Below are positions 9,071-17,200 of a stretch of 18,672 bases of DNA, piece by piece; position 1 is the stretch's first letter; every line of letters begins with the position of its first letter. The stretch is from Firmicutes bacterium CAG:449. GTDB taxonomy: Bacteria; Bacillota_I; Bacilli_A; RFN20; CAG-449. The notes under the pieces are model-generated. The model ran no database searches, had not been told where the DNA came from, and worked only from the letters and a program-made list of their open reading frames with translations. A program made the position numbers and the translations under genes. Location: positions 1,822 through 20,493 of the forward strand of contig FR889382.1 in assembly GCA_000432895.1 (NCBI GenBank). Reading direction: 5' to 3'.

Positions 9071-9202
9071 TTAAATAGATAAATCTGGATTTCCACCAAA
9101 TGAATGATTTTTATCTGATTTACCAACACCTGAAGTTAAAATTACATCTTCATTTTCAAATTTTTCCACCTCATAATTTGGAGTTAAGTATTCTTTTTTC
9201 AT
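9071..9202 (-). CDS. 43-residue peptide with EDVILTSG motif, first gene of surface operon
   Basis: The minus strand from the ATG at 9200-9202 to the TAA at 9071-9073 encodes a 43-residue peptide. It begins MKKEYLTPNYEVEKFENEDV, continues ILTSGVGKSDKNHSFGG and ends NPDLSI. A good ribosome site, AAAGGA, lies just upstream. The first part is acidic and the second part is Gly/Ser/Asn-rich; it has no hydrophobic segment or signal peptide. From memory, short proteins of the form MKK-x-Y-x-x-P...F-x-x-EDV-x-x-TSG recur as uncharacterised small genes in gut Firmicutes, but I cannot verify this here. It is the first gene after the operon promoter and lies 16 bases before the beta-helix gene. It could be a peptide precursor, a signalling peptide, or a leader coupling translation. 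No modification enzyme is in view. The gene is probable; the function is unknown. Confidence 0.72.
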   Translation of the reverse strand: MKKEYLTPNYEVEKFENEDVILTSGVGKSDKNHSFGGNPDLSI

Positions 9203-9218
9203 ATTTTTCCTTTCTACT

Positions 9219-9239
9219 ACTACATAATTATAGAGTAGT
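9219..9239. promoter_or_regulatory. Operator-like imperfect palindrome over the surface-operon promoter
   Basis: On the plus strand, ACTACATAATTAT (9219-9231) is followed by AGAGTAGT (9232-9239). The outer arms ACTAC/GTAGT match as an inverted repeat and the left 13 bases are identical to the palindrome at 9325. The site contains the minus-strand -10 box TATAAT (9232 down to 9227) and the predicted start of transcription near 9220, so a protein bound here should block the operon. Confidence 0.65.
9227..9232 (-). promoter_or_regulatory. -10 box of the surface operon
   Basis: The minus strand reads TATAAT from 9232 to 9227, a perfect -10 hexamer. A start about seven bases on, near 9220, leaves a leader of about 18 bases containing AAAGGA ahead of the peptide gene's ATG at 9202. 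The -35 region (around 9250-9255, complement GGCTTT) is poor, so the promoter may need an activator or be weak. Confidence 0.5.
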
Positions 9240-9324
9240 TTTGCTTATAAAAGCCCTTTCATATTAATAATATCATTATTACACTATTGTAAAAACTACA
9301 AAAAAGATTAATTATATGTTTTAA

Positions 9325-9342
9325 ACTACATAATTATGTAGT
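9325..9342. promoter_or_regulatory. Operator: perfect 18-base palindrome beside the regulator start
   Basis: ACTACATAATTATGTAGT is its own reverse complement over all 18 bases. It ends two bases before a TATAAT box (9345-9350) and 11 bases before the regulator ATG, where autoregulation is expected. The same half-site ACTACATAATTAT occurs at 9219-9231 over the divergent operon's promoter, and a lone ACTACA half-site lies at 9295-9300. Confidence 0.75.
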
Positions 9343-9344
9343 AC

Positions 9345-9350
9345 TATAAT
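9345..9350 (+). promoter_or_regulatory. -10 box of the regulator gene, implying a leaderless message
   Basis: TATAAT ends only three bases before the ATG at 9354, so transcription should begin at or within a few bases of the start codon. No ribosome-binding sequence is found upstream of that ATG. A weak -35-like TTAAAC lies at 9321-9326 with an 18-base spacer that is almost entirely occupied by the palindromic operator. Confidence 0.5.
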
Positions 9351-9353
9351 TAT

Positions 9354-10289
9354 ATGAGATTATTTGAATTAAACATTGATAAAGAAGAAGATAAAGAAAG
9401 CATTTTAAAAATTGGCATTGCATTGTCTTCACCAATTAGAGTTGCTATTTTAAAACAAGTAAATGAAAGAGGAAAAACTCTAAGCGAATTAGCCAAACTT
9501 AATTATGTTTCTTTTTCCTCTATTGTTTTCCATACAAAGCTTTTAGAAGAAGCAAATTTAATTAGAATTAAGACTATAAAAGTCAATAATGTATACTCAA
9601 AATATGTTATTAAAGGTTGTATAAGTATCAATATTCACTTTAATGATGTATCTTTTAACACTACTGAAACAGAAACAATAGAAGAAAGTATGCCAGTAGG
9701 ATACTATACAAACGCTAATTTTGGACAAAATAATGGATTTGTTATTAATGGTATATTTCATAGTTTTTATGAAAACACACCATTTTTAAATGATAGATTT
9801 AAAGCAGATTTAATATATTCTAGCAATGGATTTGTCGAATATTCTTTCGATAATTCCAAAATAAAAGATAAAAATGTTGAAGAAATAATGTTCTCTTTAG
9901 AAATATGTAGTGAAGTTCCTTATTATAACAATAATTTTGAATCTTTAATTGGTTTTTCAATTAATGATATTGAAGTTTTAGATTTTATTTCTCCAGGTGA
10001 TTTTGGAGGAAGAAGAGGAAAATTTAGTCCATCTAATTCTTCTTTAAATGCCACTCAATATGGACAATTAAAAACCATTATAATTAATAAAAATGGTGTT
10101 TATTTAGATGGAATTTTACTTAATGAAAATATTAAAGTAAATGATTTAAAATTAAATGAAAATAATCATATTTTATTTAAAATAACTTCTAAAAAACATA
10201 ATGATTCTTATGGAGGATTTAATATTTTTGGAAAAAACTATGGTGATTATCAACAAGATATTTTGATGACAATTAGTTACGAAAAATAA
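9354..10289 (+). CDS. ArsR-type winged-helix transcriptional regulator with large C-terminal domain (COG4189-like)
   Basis: This 311-residue protein has an ArsR-type winged helix at about residues 15-80. It includes the typical ALSSPIRVAILKQVNERGKT opening and a recognition helix region with SFSSIVFHTKLLEEANLI. The C-terminal domain, about 110-311, carries SMPVG (112-116), SLEICSEVP (181-189), SPGDFGGRRG (213-222), TQYG and a closing DYQQDI. I recognise these as signatures of a family of long ArsR-like regulators found beside carbohydrate-use genes in Firmicutes. The C-terminal part is presumably the effector-binding domain. It is divergent from the surface operon and flanked by palindromic operators, so it probably represses both itself and that operon until a ligand, perhaps a sugar, is bound. 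No ribosome site precedes the ATG and the next Met is at residue 113, which supports this start and leaderless translation. Confidence 0.85.
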   Translation: MRLFELNIDKEEDKESILKIGIALSSPIRVAILKQVNERGKTLSELAKLNYVSFSSIVFHTKLLEEANLIRIKTIKVNNVYSKYVIKGCISINIHFNDVSFNTTETETIEESMPVGYYTNANFGQNNGFVINGIFHSFYENTPFLNDRFKADLIYSSNGFVEYSFDNSKIKDKNVEEIMFSLEICSEVPYYNNNFESLIGFSINDIEVLDFISPGDFGGRRGKFSPSNSSLNATQYGQLKTIIINKNGVYLDGILLNENIKVNDLKLNENNHILFKITSKKHNDSYGGFNIFGKNYGDYQQDILMTISYEK

Positions 10290-10317
10290 TTGATTTCACA
10301 AAATTATATGATAAAAT
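10290..10317 (+). promoter_or_regulatory. Promoter of the Mn riboswitch-ATPase transcript
   Basis: TTGATT (10290-10295) is followed by a 16-base spacer and TAAAAT (10312-10317), with an extended TGA directly before the -10 box. The -35 box begins on the base after the regulator's stop codon. The predicted start falls near G10325, which is exactly the first base of the riboswitch's closing helix. Confidence 0.7.
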
Positions 10318-10324
10318 ATCTTTT

Positions 10325-10427
10325 GTAGAGGGGAGTAGCTACCATGTTAAGTGGTCTAACTAGTCGTCATCTCGAGAATGTTTCTCCGGTTAGTTAATCC
10401 CAAAATTAAAAAGTGCAAGACTTCTAC
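10325..10427 (+). promoter_or_regulatory. yybP-ykoY family Mn2+ riboswitch aptamer
   Basis: Conserved aptamer elements are visible: GGGGAGTAG (10330-10338), AGTCGTCATCTCG (10362-10374) and CTCCGG (10384-10389). Helices fit the family fold. P1.1 is GTAGAGG (10325-10331) with CTTCTAC (10421-10427), including one G-U pair. P2 is ACCAT/GTGGT (10341-10345, 10351-10355). P3.1 is CTAAC/GTTAG (10356-10360, 10389-10393) and P3.2 is GAGAA/TTCTC (10374-10378, 10382-10386). P4 is TTAAT/ATTAA (10394-10398, 10405-10409). The GCAAGAC segment before the last strand also matches the family. This class senses Mn2+ and controls Mn export genes. The 3' strand of P1.1 is also the 5' arm of the following terminator, so Mn2+ binding should prevent termination and turn the ATPase on. 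Confidence 0.88.
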
Positions 10428-10455
10428 TTATTTTTGTAGAAGTCTTTTTATTTTT
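10417..10455 (+). terminator. Riboswitch-controlled intrinsic terminator
   Basis: AAGACTTCTAC (10417-10427) pairs perfectly with GTAGAAGTCTT (10436-10446) around an eight-base loop, followed by TTTATTTTT (10447-10455). It overlaps the aptamer's final strand and ends directly before the ATPase ribosome site AGGAGG (10456-10461). Confidence 0.9.
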
Positions 10456-10468
10456 AGGAGGTAAACAA

Positions 10469-13120
10469 ATGAAATATTATAATGAAGAAATAAAAGATAT
10501 TTTTAAAGAGTTAAACACATCTAAAGAAGGTTTAACTTCTATAGAAGCTAAAAATAGGCAAGAAAAAAATGGTAAAAACAAATTAGAAGAAAAAAAATCT
10601 ACTTCATTTTTTCAAAAACTAATTAAAGAAATTATTAATCCAATGAATATTGTTTTAATTGTTACCGCGATAATTAGTAGCATTACCACAATTTATGAAA
10701 TGTCACAATCTGGAGGAGGCTCCATTTTAGATTTTGTTGATGTTTTTATAATTATTTTTGTCGTTTTAGTTAATGCTATTTTAGGAGTTTTACAAGAATC
10801 AAAAGCTGAAAAATCTTTGCAAGCATTAAAATCAATTTCTAAAGCAAGTTGTCGAGTAATTAGAGATAATCAAGTCATAAATATTAATGAAGAAGATTTA
10901 GTAGTAGGTGATATTGTTATTTTAGAAGCAGGTAGTGTTGTACCTGCTGATGGAAGAATCATTGAAGCGGCTTCTTTGCAAATTGAAGAAGCCATTTTAA
11001 CAGGTGAATCAGTAGCAAGTAATAAAGATATTAATGTTATCAATTCTAAAGAAGATATTCCTCTTGGTGATCGCCATAATATGGCTTACATGGGAACATC
11101 TGTAACTTATGGAAGAGGCAAATTATTAATTACTAATATTGGTATGGAAACCGAAATGGGTAAAATTGCTAAAGCATTAAATACTGATGACAATGAAAAA
11201 ACACCTCTTCAAAAGAAATTAAACGAATTATCAAAAATATTAACTTTTGTTGTTATTGGTATCAGTATAATTATTTTAATTATTAGTATTGTTAGAGCTT
11301 TATGTATTAATAATTTAACTTTCCATACTTTCTTAAATGCCTTTATGGTTGCTATCTCTCTTGCAGTCGCAGCAATTCCAGAAGGTCTTGTTACTGTAGT
11401 AACAATTGTTTTATCTTTAGGCGTTACTATTATGAGTAAAAAGAAAGCAGTTATTAGAAAATTAACTGCAGTAGAAACTTTAGGTTGTACTCAAATAATA
11501 TGTTCAGATAAAACTGGTACCTTAACTCAAAACAAAATGACAGTTGTAGAAAGTTATTCACATAATAAAGATTTACTTGCTAAAGCAATGAGTTTATGTA
11601 CAGATGCAGAAGTAAATAGTAATAATTTAGTTAATGGTGAACCAACCGAAGTTGCTCTTGTTGAATTTGCTTTAAAACAAAACATTAATAAAACAATATT
11701 AGAAAAAACTTTACCAAGAGTAAACGAATTACCTTTTGATTCTAATCGAAAAATGATGTCTACTTTACATCAAGAGCAAAATGAATTTTATCAATATACA
11801 AAAGGTGGATTAGATTGTTTATTACCAAAATGTAACCAAATATTACTCGAAAATGGAATTGAAGATTTAACAGAAGAAAAAGTCCAAGAAATATATAAAA
11901 TTAATAATGAATATTCTTCAAAAGCCTTAAGAGTTTTAGCGTGTGCTTATAAAAAAACTTCTTCTAAAGATGATATTTCTGAAGATGATTTAATTTTTGT
12001 TGGTTTAGTAGGAATGATTGATCCTATTCGTCCAGAAGTAAAAAAAGCAGTTGAAAAATGCAAAGAAGCTGGTATTCAAGTAGTAATGATTACTGGTGAC
12101 CATAAAGATACTGCAACAGCAATAGGCTTAGAACTTGAAATAATTTCTTCTAAAGAGCAAGCCATGACCGGTTTAGAAATGGAAAAATTATCCGATGAAC
12201 AATTCGAAAAAGTTATTGAACATGTTTTTGTTTATGCTAGAGTTCAACCAGAACATAAAACAAGAATTGTTAACACTTGGAAGAAAAAAGGTAAAGTAGT
12301 GGCCATGACTGGTGATGGAGTCAATGACGCTCCAAGCATAAAAAGTGCGGATATCGGTATAGGTATGGGCATAACTGGTACAGAAGTAACCAAAAATGTT
12401 GCCGATATGGTTCTTCAAGATGATAATTTTGCTACTATTACAGTAGCAATCGAAGAAGGAAGAAAAATATATGATAATATTAAAAAAGCTATTCAATTCT
12501 TATTAGCTAGTAACTTTGCAGAAGTAATAGCTATCTTTATTGCCACTTTATGTGGATTTACTCTTCTTGAACCAACTCATTTATTATGGATTAACTTAAT
12601 TACTGATTCACTTCCTGCTCTTGCATTAGGTTTAGAACAAGGTGAAGCAGATATTATGAAAAGAAAACCACGTTCAGAAAAAGAAGGATTATTTGCTAAT
12701 GGCATGGCTTTAGATATATTTGTTCAAGGCTTATTGATTGGTTTAATTACCCTTACTTCTTATTTAGTTGGTCATTATATGGAAACAGGGCATTTTAATG
12801 TTGAAGGAGTTTCTTATGATGGAATGACTATGGCCTTTTTAACTCTTTCTTTATGTGAAATATTCCATAGTTTTAATATGAGAAGCCAAAGAAAATCATT
12901 ATTCCAAATAAAGACATTTAACTGGTATCTATTGGGTTCTGGTTTAATTAGTTTTGCTTTAATGATTTTAGTTATCTACACTCCAGGATTAAATACTTTA
13001 TTTAAATTTACTAACATAAGTTTTGTTGAATTTCTAGTAGCGGTTGGATTAGGATTTTCGATTATTATATTAGTAGAAATTTATAAATTAATTTGTAGAC
13101 TAGTTAGTAAAAATAGATAA
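10469..13120 (+). CDS. P2-type cation-transporting ATPase, probable Mn2+ (or Ca2+) exporter
   Basis: This 883-residue full-length P-type ATPase pumps a divalent cation out of the cytoplasm at the cost of ATP. Landmarks in order are an N-terminal cation-ATPase domain and the actuator motif LTGES (177-181). M4 has AAIPEGL (301-307) and the phosphorylation site is SDKTGT with D347. The nucleotide-domain KGG is at 445-447, followed by TGD (542-544) and TGDGVNDAP (614-622). Six C-terminal helices begin near residue 670. Residues equivalent to the SERCA Ca2+ ligands are all present: E305 in M4, N682 and E685 in M5, N709, T712 and D713 in M6, and E797 in M8. Sequence alone therefore permits Ca2+, while the Mn2+ riboswitch just upstream points to Mn2+ export, as for the lactococcal YoaB type. 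AGGAGG lies seven bases before the ATG. Confidence 0.93.
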   Translation: MKYYNEEIKDIFKELNTSKEGLTSIEAKNRQEKNGKNKLEEKKSTSFFQKLIKEIINPMNIVLIVTAIISSITTIYEMSQSGGGSILDFVDVFIIIFVVLVNAILGVLQESKAEKSLQALKSISKASCRVIRDNQVININEEDLVVGDIVILEAGSVVPADGRIIEAASLQIEEAILTGESVASNKDINVINSKEDIPLGDRHNMAYMGTSVTYGRGKLLITNIGMETEMGKIAKALNTDDNEKTPLQKKLNELSKILTFVVIGISIIILIISIVRALCINNLTFHTFLNAFMVAISLAVAAIPEGLVTVVTIVLSLGVTIMSKKKAVIRKLTAVETLGCTQIICSDKTGTLTQNKMTVVESYSHNKDLLAKAMSLCTDAEVNSNNLVNGEPTEVALVEFALKQNINKTILEKTLPRVNELPFDSNRKMMSTLHQEQNEFYQYTKGGLDCLLPKCNQILLENGIEDLTEEKVQEIYKINNEYSSKALRVLACAYKKTSSKDDISEDDLIFVGLVGMIDPIRPEVKKAVEKCKEAGIQVVMITGDHKDTATAIGLELEIISSKEQAMTGLEMEKLSDEQFEKVIEHVFVYARVQPEHKTRIVNTWKKKGKVVAMTGDGVNDAPSIKSADIGIGMGITGTEVTKNVADMVLQDDNFATITVAIEEGRKIYDNIKKAIQFLLASNFAEVIAIFIATLCGFTLLEPTHLLWINLITDSLPALALGLEQGEADIMKRKPRSEKEGLFANGMALDIFVQGLLIGLITLTSYLVGHYMETGHFNVEGVSYDGMTMAFLTLSLCEIFHSFNMRSQRKSLFQIKTFNWYLLGSGLISFALMILVIYTPGLNTLFKFTNISFVEFLVAVGLGFSIIILVEIYKLICRLVSKNR

Positions 13121-13125
13121 TAATT

Positions 13126-13154
13126 AAAGAAGATGAAATTCATCTTCTTTTTTT
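13126..13154 (+). terminator. Intrinsic terminator after the ATPase gene
   Basis: AAAGAAGATG (13126-13135) pairs with CATCTTCTTT (13141-13150) around AAATT, and the 3' arm runs into a tract of T residues ending at 13154. It sits between the ATPase stop and the peptidase ribosome site, with only 13 bases from its end to the next ATG. Confidence 0.85.
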
Positions 13155-13167
13155 GGAGAAATAAAAA

Positions 13168-14208
13168 ATGATAACACTAGATATAGACTTATATAAGAAA
13201 ATTGCTAAAGATATTTTTACTTGTTCATCACCAACAGGTTACACTTTTAATTGCATAAAATTAATTGAAAAATACATTAAAGAATTAGGTTATGATTATA
13301 AAATTTTAAATAATGGAGCTTTAGAAGTAACTATTGAAGGTTTAGACCACTTAAAAAAAGTTGCAACTAGTGCTCATGTTGATACTTTAGGCTTAATGGT
13401 TAGATCAATTAAAAGTAATGGAACACTTTCATTAACCACTTTAGGTGGACCAATTACTGCTACCTTAGATAGTGAATATTGTAAAATTATCACTCGTGAT
13501 AATAAAATTTATACAGGAACCATTTTATCTTCTTCACCTTCTTGTCACGTCTATAAAGATTCAAATACTAAGTCAAGAGATATTGATAATTTAGAAGTTC
13601 GTCTTGATGAAAAAGTATTTTCAATCGAAGATGTAAAAAAATTAGGCATTAATAATGGTGATATTGTTTGTTATGATGAAAAATTTGAAATAACTGATTC
13701 TGGTTTTTTAAAAACAAGATTTATTGATGATAAAGCATCAGTAGTTATTTTACTTTTATTGTTAACATATGTTAAAAAGAATAATTTAAAATTTAAATAT
13801 GATACAAAAATATATTTTGTGGTTTATGAAGAAGTTGGTCATGGTGCTTCAATGGTAAAAGACATTGATGAATTTGTCACTTTAGATATGGGTTGTGTAG
13901 GTTTAGATCTTGCTGGTAATGAATATGCAGTATCAATTTGCGCCAAAGATTCAGGTGGACCTTATGATTACGAATTAACCACAAGACTTATTAACTTAGC
14001 AAAAGAAAATAATTTAAATTATACTGTTGATATTTTTCCATTTTATGGAAGTGATATAGGTGCCGCAAGTAGAGCAGGTGTTGACTTTAAAGGTGCACTT
14101 ATTGGAACTGGTGTTTCTGCTTCGCATGGAGGAGAAAGAACTCACCAAGAAGGGATTGAAAATACTTTAAAACTTATTTATTTATACTTAGTTACACCAC
14201 AAAAATAA
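13168..14208 (+). CDS. M42-family metallo-aminopeptidase
   Basis: This 346-residue protein has the usual length of M42 (glutamyl/lysyl aminopeptidase, formerly 'endoglucanase M') enzymes. These are cytoplasmic two-metal, often dodecameric, exopeptidases that trim short peptides. Expected metal and catalytic residues are visible. SAHVDTLGLMV (68-78) carries H70 and D72, and RFIDDKAS contains D187/D188. EEVGHGAS (221-228) provides the general-base Glu pair, and LDMG has D240. GSDIGAA and VSASHGGERTH follow, with H320. The first motif has HVDTLG where most relatives have HxDEIG, a small deviation. GGAG at 13155-13158 is nine bases before the ATG. A terminator directly precedes it with no room for a promoter between, so it is either read through from the ATPase transcript or driven from a promoter inside that gene. 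The family is confident; peptide specificity is not predictable. Confidence 0.9.
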   Translation: MITLDIDLYKKIAKDIFTCSSPTGYTFNCIKLIEKYIKELGYDYKILNNGALEVTIEGLDHLKKVATSAHVDTLGLMVRSIKSNGTLSLTTLGGPITATLDSEYCKIITRDNKIYTGTILSSSPSCHVYKDSNTKSRDIDNLEVRLDEKVFSIEDVKKLGINNGDIVCYDEKFEITDSGFLKTRFIDDKASVVILLLLLTYVKKNNLKFKYDTKIYFVVYEEVGHGASMVKDIDEFVTLDMGCVGLDLAGNEYAVSICAKDSGGPYDYELTTRLINLAKENNLNYTVDIFPFYGSDIGAASRAGVDFKGALIGTGVSASHGGERTHQEGIENTLKLIYLYLVTPQK

Positions 14209-14237
14209 TAAAAAGTGTATATTAAGTAAAAAAGATA

Positions 14238-14266
14238 TTGTCAAAAAAAGAAAAAAATGATATGTT
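14238..14266 (+). promoter_or_regulatory. Promoter of the RHS gene with A-rich spacer
   Basis: TTGTCA (14238-14243) is separated by exactly 17 bases from TATGTT (14261-14266), with an extended TGA before the -10 box. The spacer is nearly all A: runs of seven A (14243-14249, including the last base of the -35 box) and seven A (14251-14257) broken by one G. GGAGGT at 14281-14286 is the ribosome site. Confidence 0.65.
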
Positions 14267-14293
14267 TTGCTTGTAAAAATGGAGGTAGGTTAC

Positions 14294-17200
14294 ATGAAAA
14301 AAAGCAAAATAATAAATTTGACAATAAGCGAAAGATTTTTTATTAAAATCGAAATCGAACAAGGAAAATCAACATTCAAAGGATATTTAAAAGGATATAC
14401 TGTTTGTGATTATGTTGAACTTTTTTGTGCTTCAAACTCATTACTAGTTAAAGGTGCATATAATGGAAAAATCAATTATAATGATTATCGAAGTTTTGCT
14501 CTTGTTGATAATGTTTATGTAGTGAAAACAAATGATCAAGAAGAAGATTATTTTTACTATGAAAAAGAAGATGAAGAAGGAGTTAAATATTATAAATCAA
14601 GACAAAGTAAACTTGAATTAAGAAAAGATGTTGATAATAACTTTTTTATTATCGATGAAAAAAATAATATATATTCATATTTAAAAGGTGGATATGTTAA
14701 AAAAATTACTACATTTGATAATAATGAATATACTTTTTCCTATTCAAGTGGACATACAAAATCTCTACAAGATAAAAATGGTAGAAAGTTAATTAATAAG
14801 ACTACTCAATATTATCAAATCTTAGAAAGTTATGTAAAAAGAAATGATGTTTTAATTGAAACAATTACCTATACATATATAAGTAAAGGAATTGAAATAA
14901 AATTTACTCCTGAAAAAGGAATAGAAGAAATATATCAAATTATTAGTAATGAAGATAATTGGTCATTTTTAGATAAAAAAACAGGATTTGGATATAAAAT
15001 TAGTTTTGCTAACAATCAAATAACATCGATAGAAGAATACCAAAATTCATTATTAGTAAAAGATAAAACAAATAAGAAAACTTTTATTTATGAAGATAAT
15101 GAAGTAATTATTAAAGATGAAAAAAACCATTATGAAGTATATCATTTTAATGATGGTTTAGAATATGAATTTAATAATTATGGTTATTTAAATACTTATA
15201 AATATTTTAATTATAAAAAAGATTATTTTTTAAGTGAAGTTTGTAAAATAAATGGAAATTATAAAATCATTTTAGAGGATAACTTAATTAAAGAAGGTAG
15301 TTTTAATTCATTTTCTAATTGGGAAAAGGCAGGAACAATCAATATTTTATCAATTCAAGAAGATGATAAATATAAAGTCTTTTTTGATAAATATTGTTCT
15401 TTACAAGAAAATGCAGTTATTTATCAACAAATAAAATTAAGGAAAAATGTTAATTATACTTTAATGTTTTTTGCTAAATGTAATAACTCAGCTTCTTTAA
15501 TAATAACTTCGACATCTACAATATTAAATGAAGAAATTACTAAGCTAGATAAATGGACATTAAAAAAATATAAATTTAAATCTAATAGTGAAGATATCAT
15601 AATAAAAATAAGTTCACAAATTGATGTAAGTGGATTTATTTTAATAGAAAGTAATGAAACAAATTATTCATATACTGATGGATATTTAACAAAAATAAAA
15701 ACAAAAGATCAAGAAACTACTATCTCTTTAACAAATACTTTAATTGGAAGTATTGAAGATAAATTAATTGGAAATACGATTATAACTTATGATAATAAAT
15801 TACCAAAATTAGTTAATTTAGGAAATGGAATAATTAGAGAGTATGAATATAATAACAATAATTTACTAACCAAAATAAAAGATAATTCATTAGATGAATA
15901 TCTAGAAGAAAACTATCAATATAATACTTTAAATCAAATCATAAAATATACTTCTCAAGATAATATTATTACTAAGTTTAATTATGATAATGATTTTATA
16001 TATAGAATTATTTATCCAACTTATCAAGTAGATATAGATTTAATAAAATCATTACAAAAAACAACTTTAATAAGTTCAACAAAATCATTTACCTTTGAAG
16101 AAAATGTTAATGAGAATAATAACTTATCATATATAAAAAATGCTTATAATCATTTTCAATTTACTTATAATCAAAATCAAGATTTAATTAATGTAAAATT
16201 AGATAATGAAATCATTAATGAATATAAATATCAATTTATTGATAAAAGTTTACAAACCTTATTAAGTGAAAAAACATATTTAGATGTCACATATTTATAT
16301 TCTTATAATGCAGAAAATTTAATTACCAAAATTAGTAAAAAAACAAATCAAGCACAAGAAGAAATATATTCTTTAGAATATGATGAAATTAATCGTTTAA
16401 CAAAAATAAATGATAAACTTTTAAATGAATCAATTACCTATAGTTATGATAGTAATAACAATATAAAACAAATAAATTATCCTTCTTTAAAAGAAGAAAA
16501 CTTATATGAAAATAATCAATTAGTTTTTAATAAAATAACATATAATACTAATAAGAAAAAAATATCTTTAAATAATCAACAAACTAATCAAACAATCAAT
16601 ATTTTAGAAGAAGAAAAAGAAGTCTTTGATGAAGAATATCTTGGTTTATTTAATAGTTATAATAAAAATGTTATCTCTGCAGAAAGAATTACTATTTTTG
16701 ATGTTATAAAGCAAGATATTTATATTGCTGGTAATCTTATCAATTCATCTAGTGCAGGTGAAAACTATTATATAGATGCAAAAAATGAAAATAACTTACC
16801 ATATTTAGATTTCTTCCCTTTCGATGAAGCATCTACAGAAGTAAAATATAATTTTAGTAATAGTCAAATTAGTCGAAATGGAACAATAGCCTTTTTATTT
16901 AATCCAGTGATATCAACTTCACAAAGAATGTTTTTATTTCAATTAAATTTAGGAAAAAGAGGAAGAGTTCTCTGTGAAATAGAATATGTTTCAACAAGTA
17001 AAGCAAATTTATATATAAACATAATAGGTGGAATAAGAATAGTCACAACAATTACTATTTTAGAAGAAAGAATAGAAAATATAATCAATTACAATAAATG
17101 GAATTATCTATCATTTACTTATTCTTTTTCATCTACAACATCAAAAATATCATTAATAATAAATGATAAAAAAATTACTAAATCAATAAATCATTCTCAA

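Noticed and set aside
9055..9129. A longer N-terminus for the beta-helix protein starting at 9129
   Set aside because: It would overlap the 43-residue peptide gene in another frame, lacks a ribosome site and puts 25 polar residues ahead of a good signal sequence. The start at 9054 has AGGA at the right distance.
10321..10405. Alternative riboswitch closing helix TTTTG (10321-10325) with CAAAA (10401-10405)
   Set aside because: The predicted transcription start near 10325 would exclude most of the first strand, and those CAAAA bases sit largely in the P4 loop. GTAGAGG with CTTCTAC fits the family fold and the switching logic better.
12188..12496. A 102-codon open frame on the minus strand inside the ATPase gene
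   Set aside because: It lies antisense to the conserved catalytic core (TGDGVNDAP region), has no ribosome site and encodes a Phe/Ile/Asn-rich product of no recognisable family. It is a shadow of the real gene.
14209..14237. A terminator after the M42 peptidase gene
   Set aside because: The sequence is A/T-rich but I find no stable hairpin with a T-tract, so none is called. Transcription may run on into the RHS gene.
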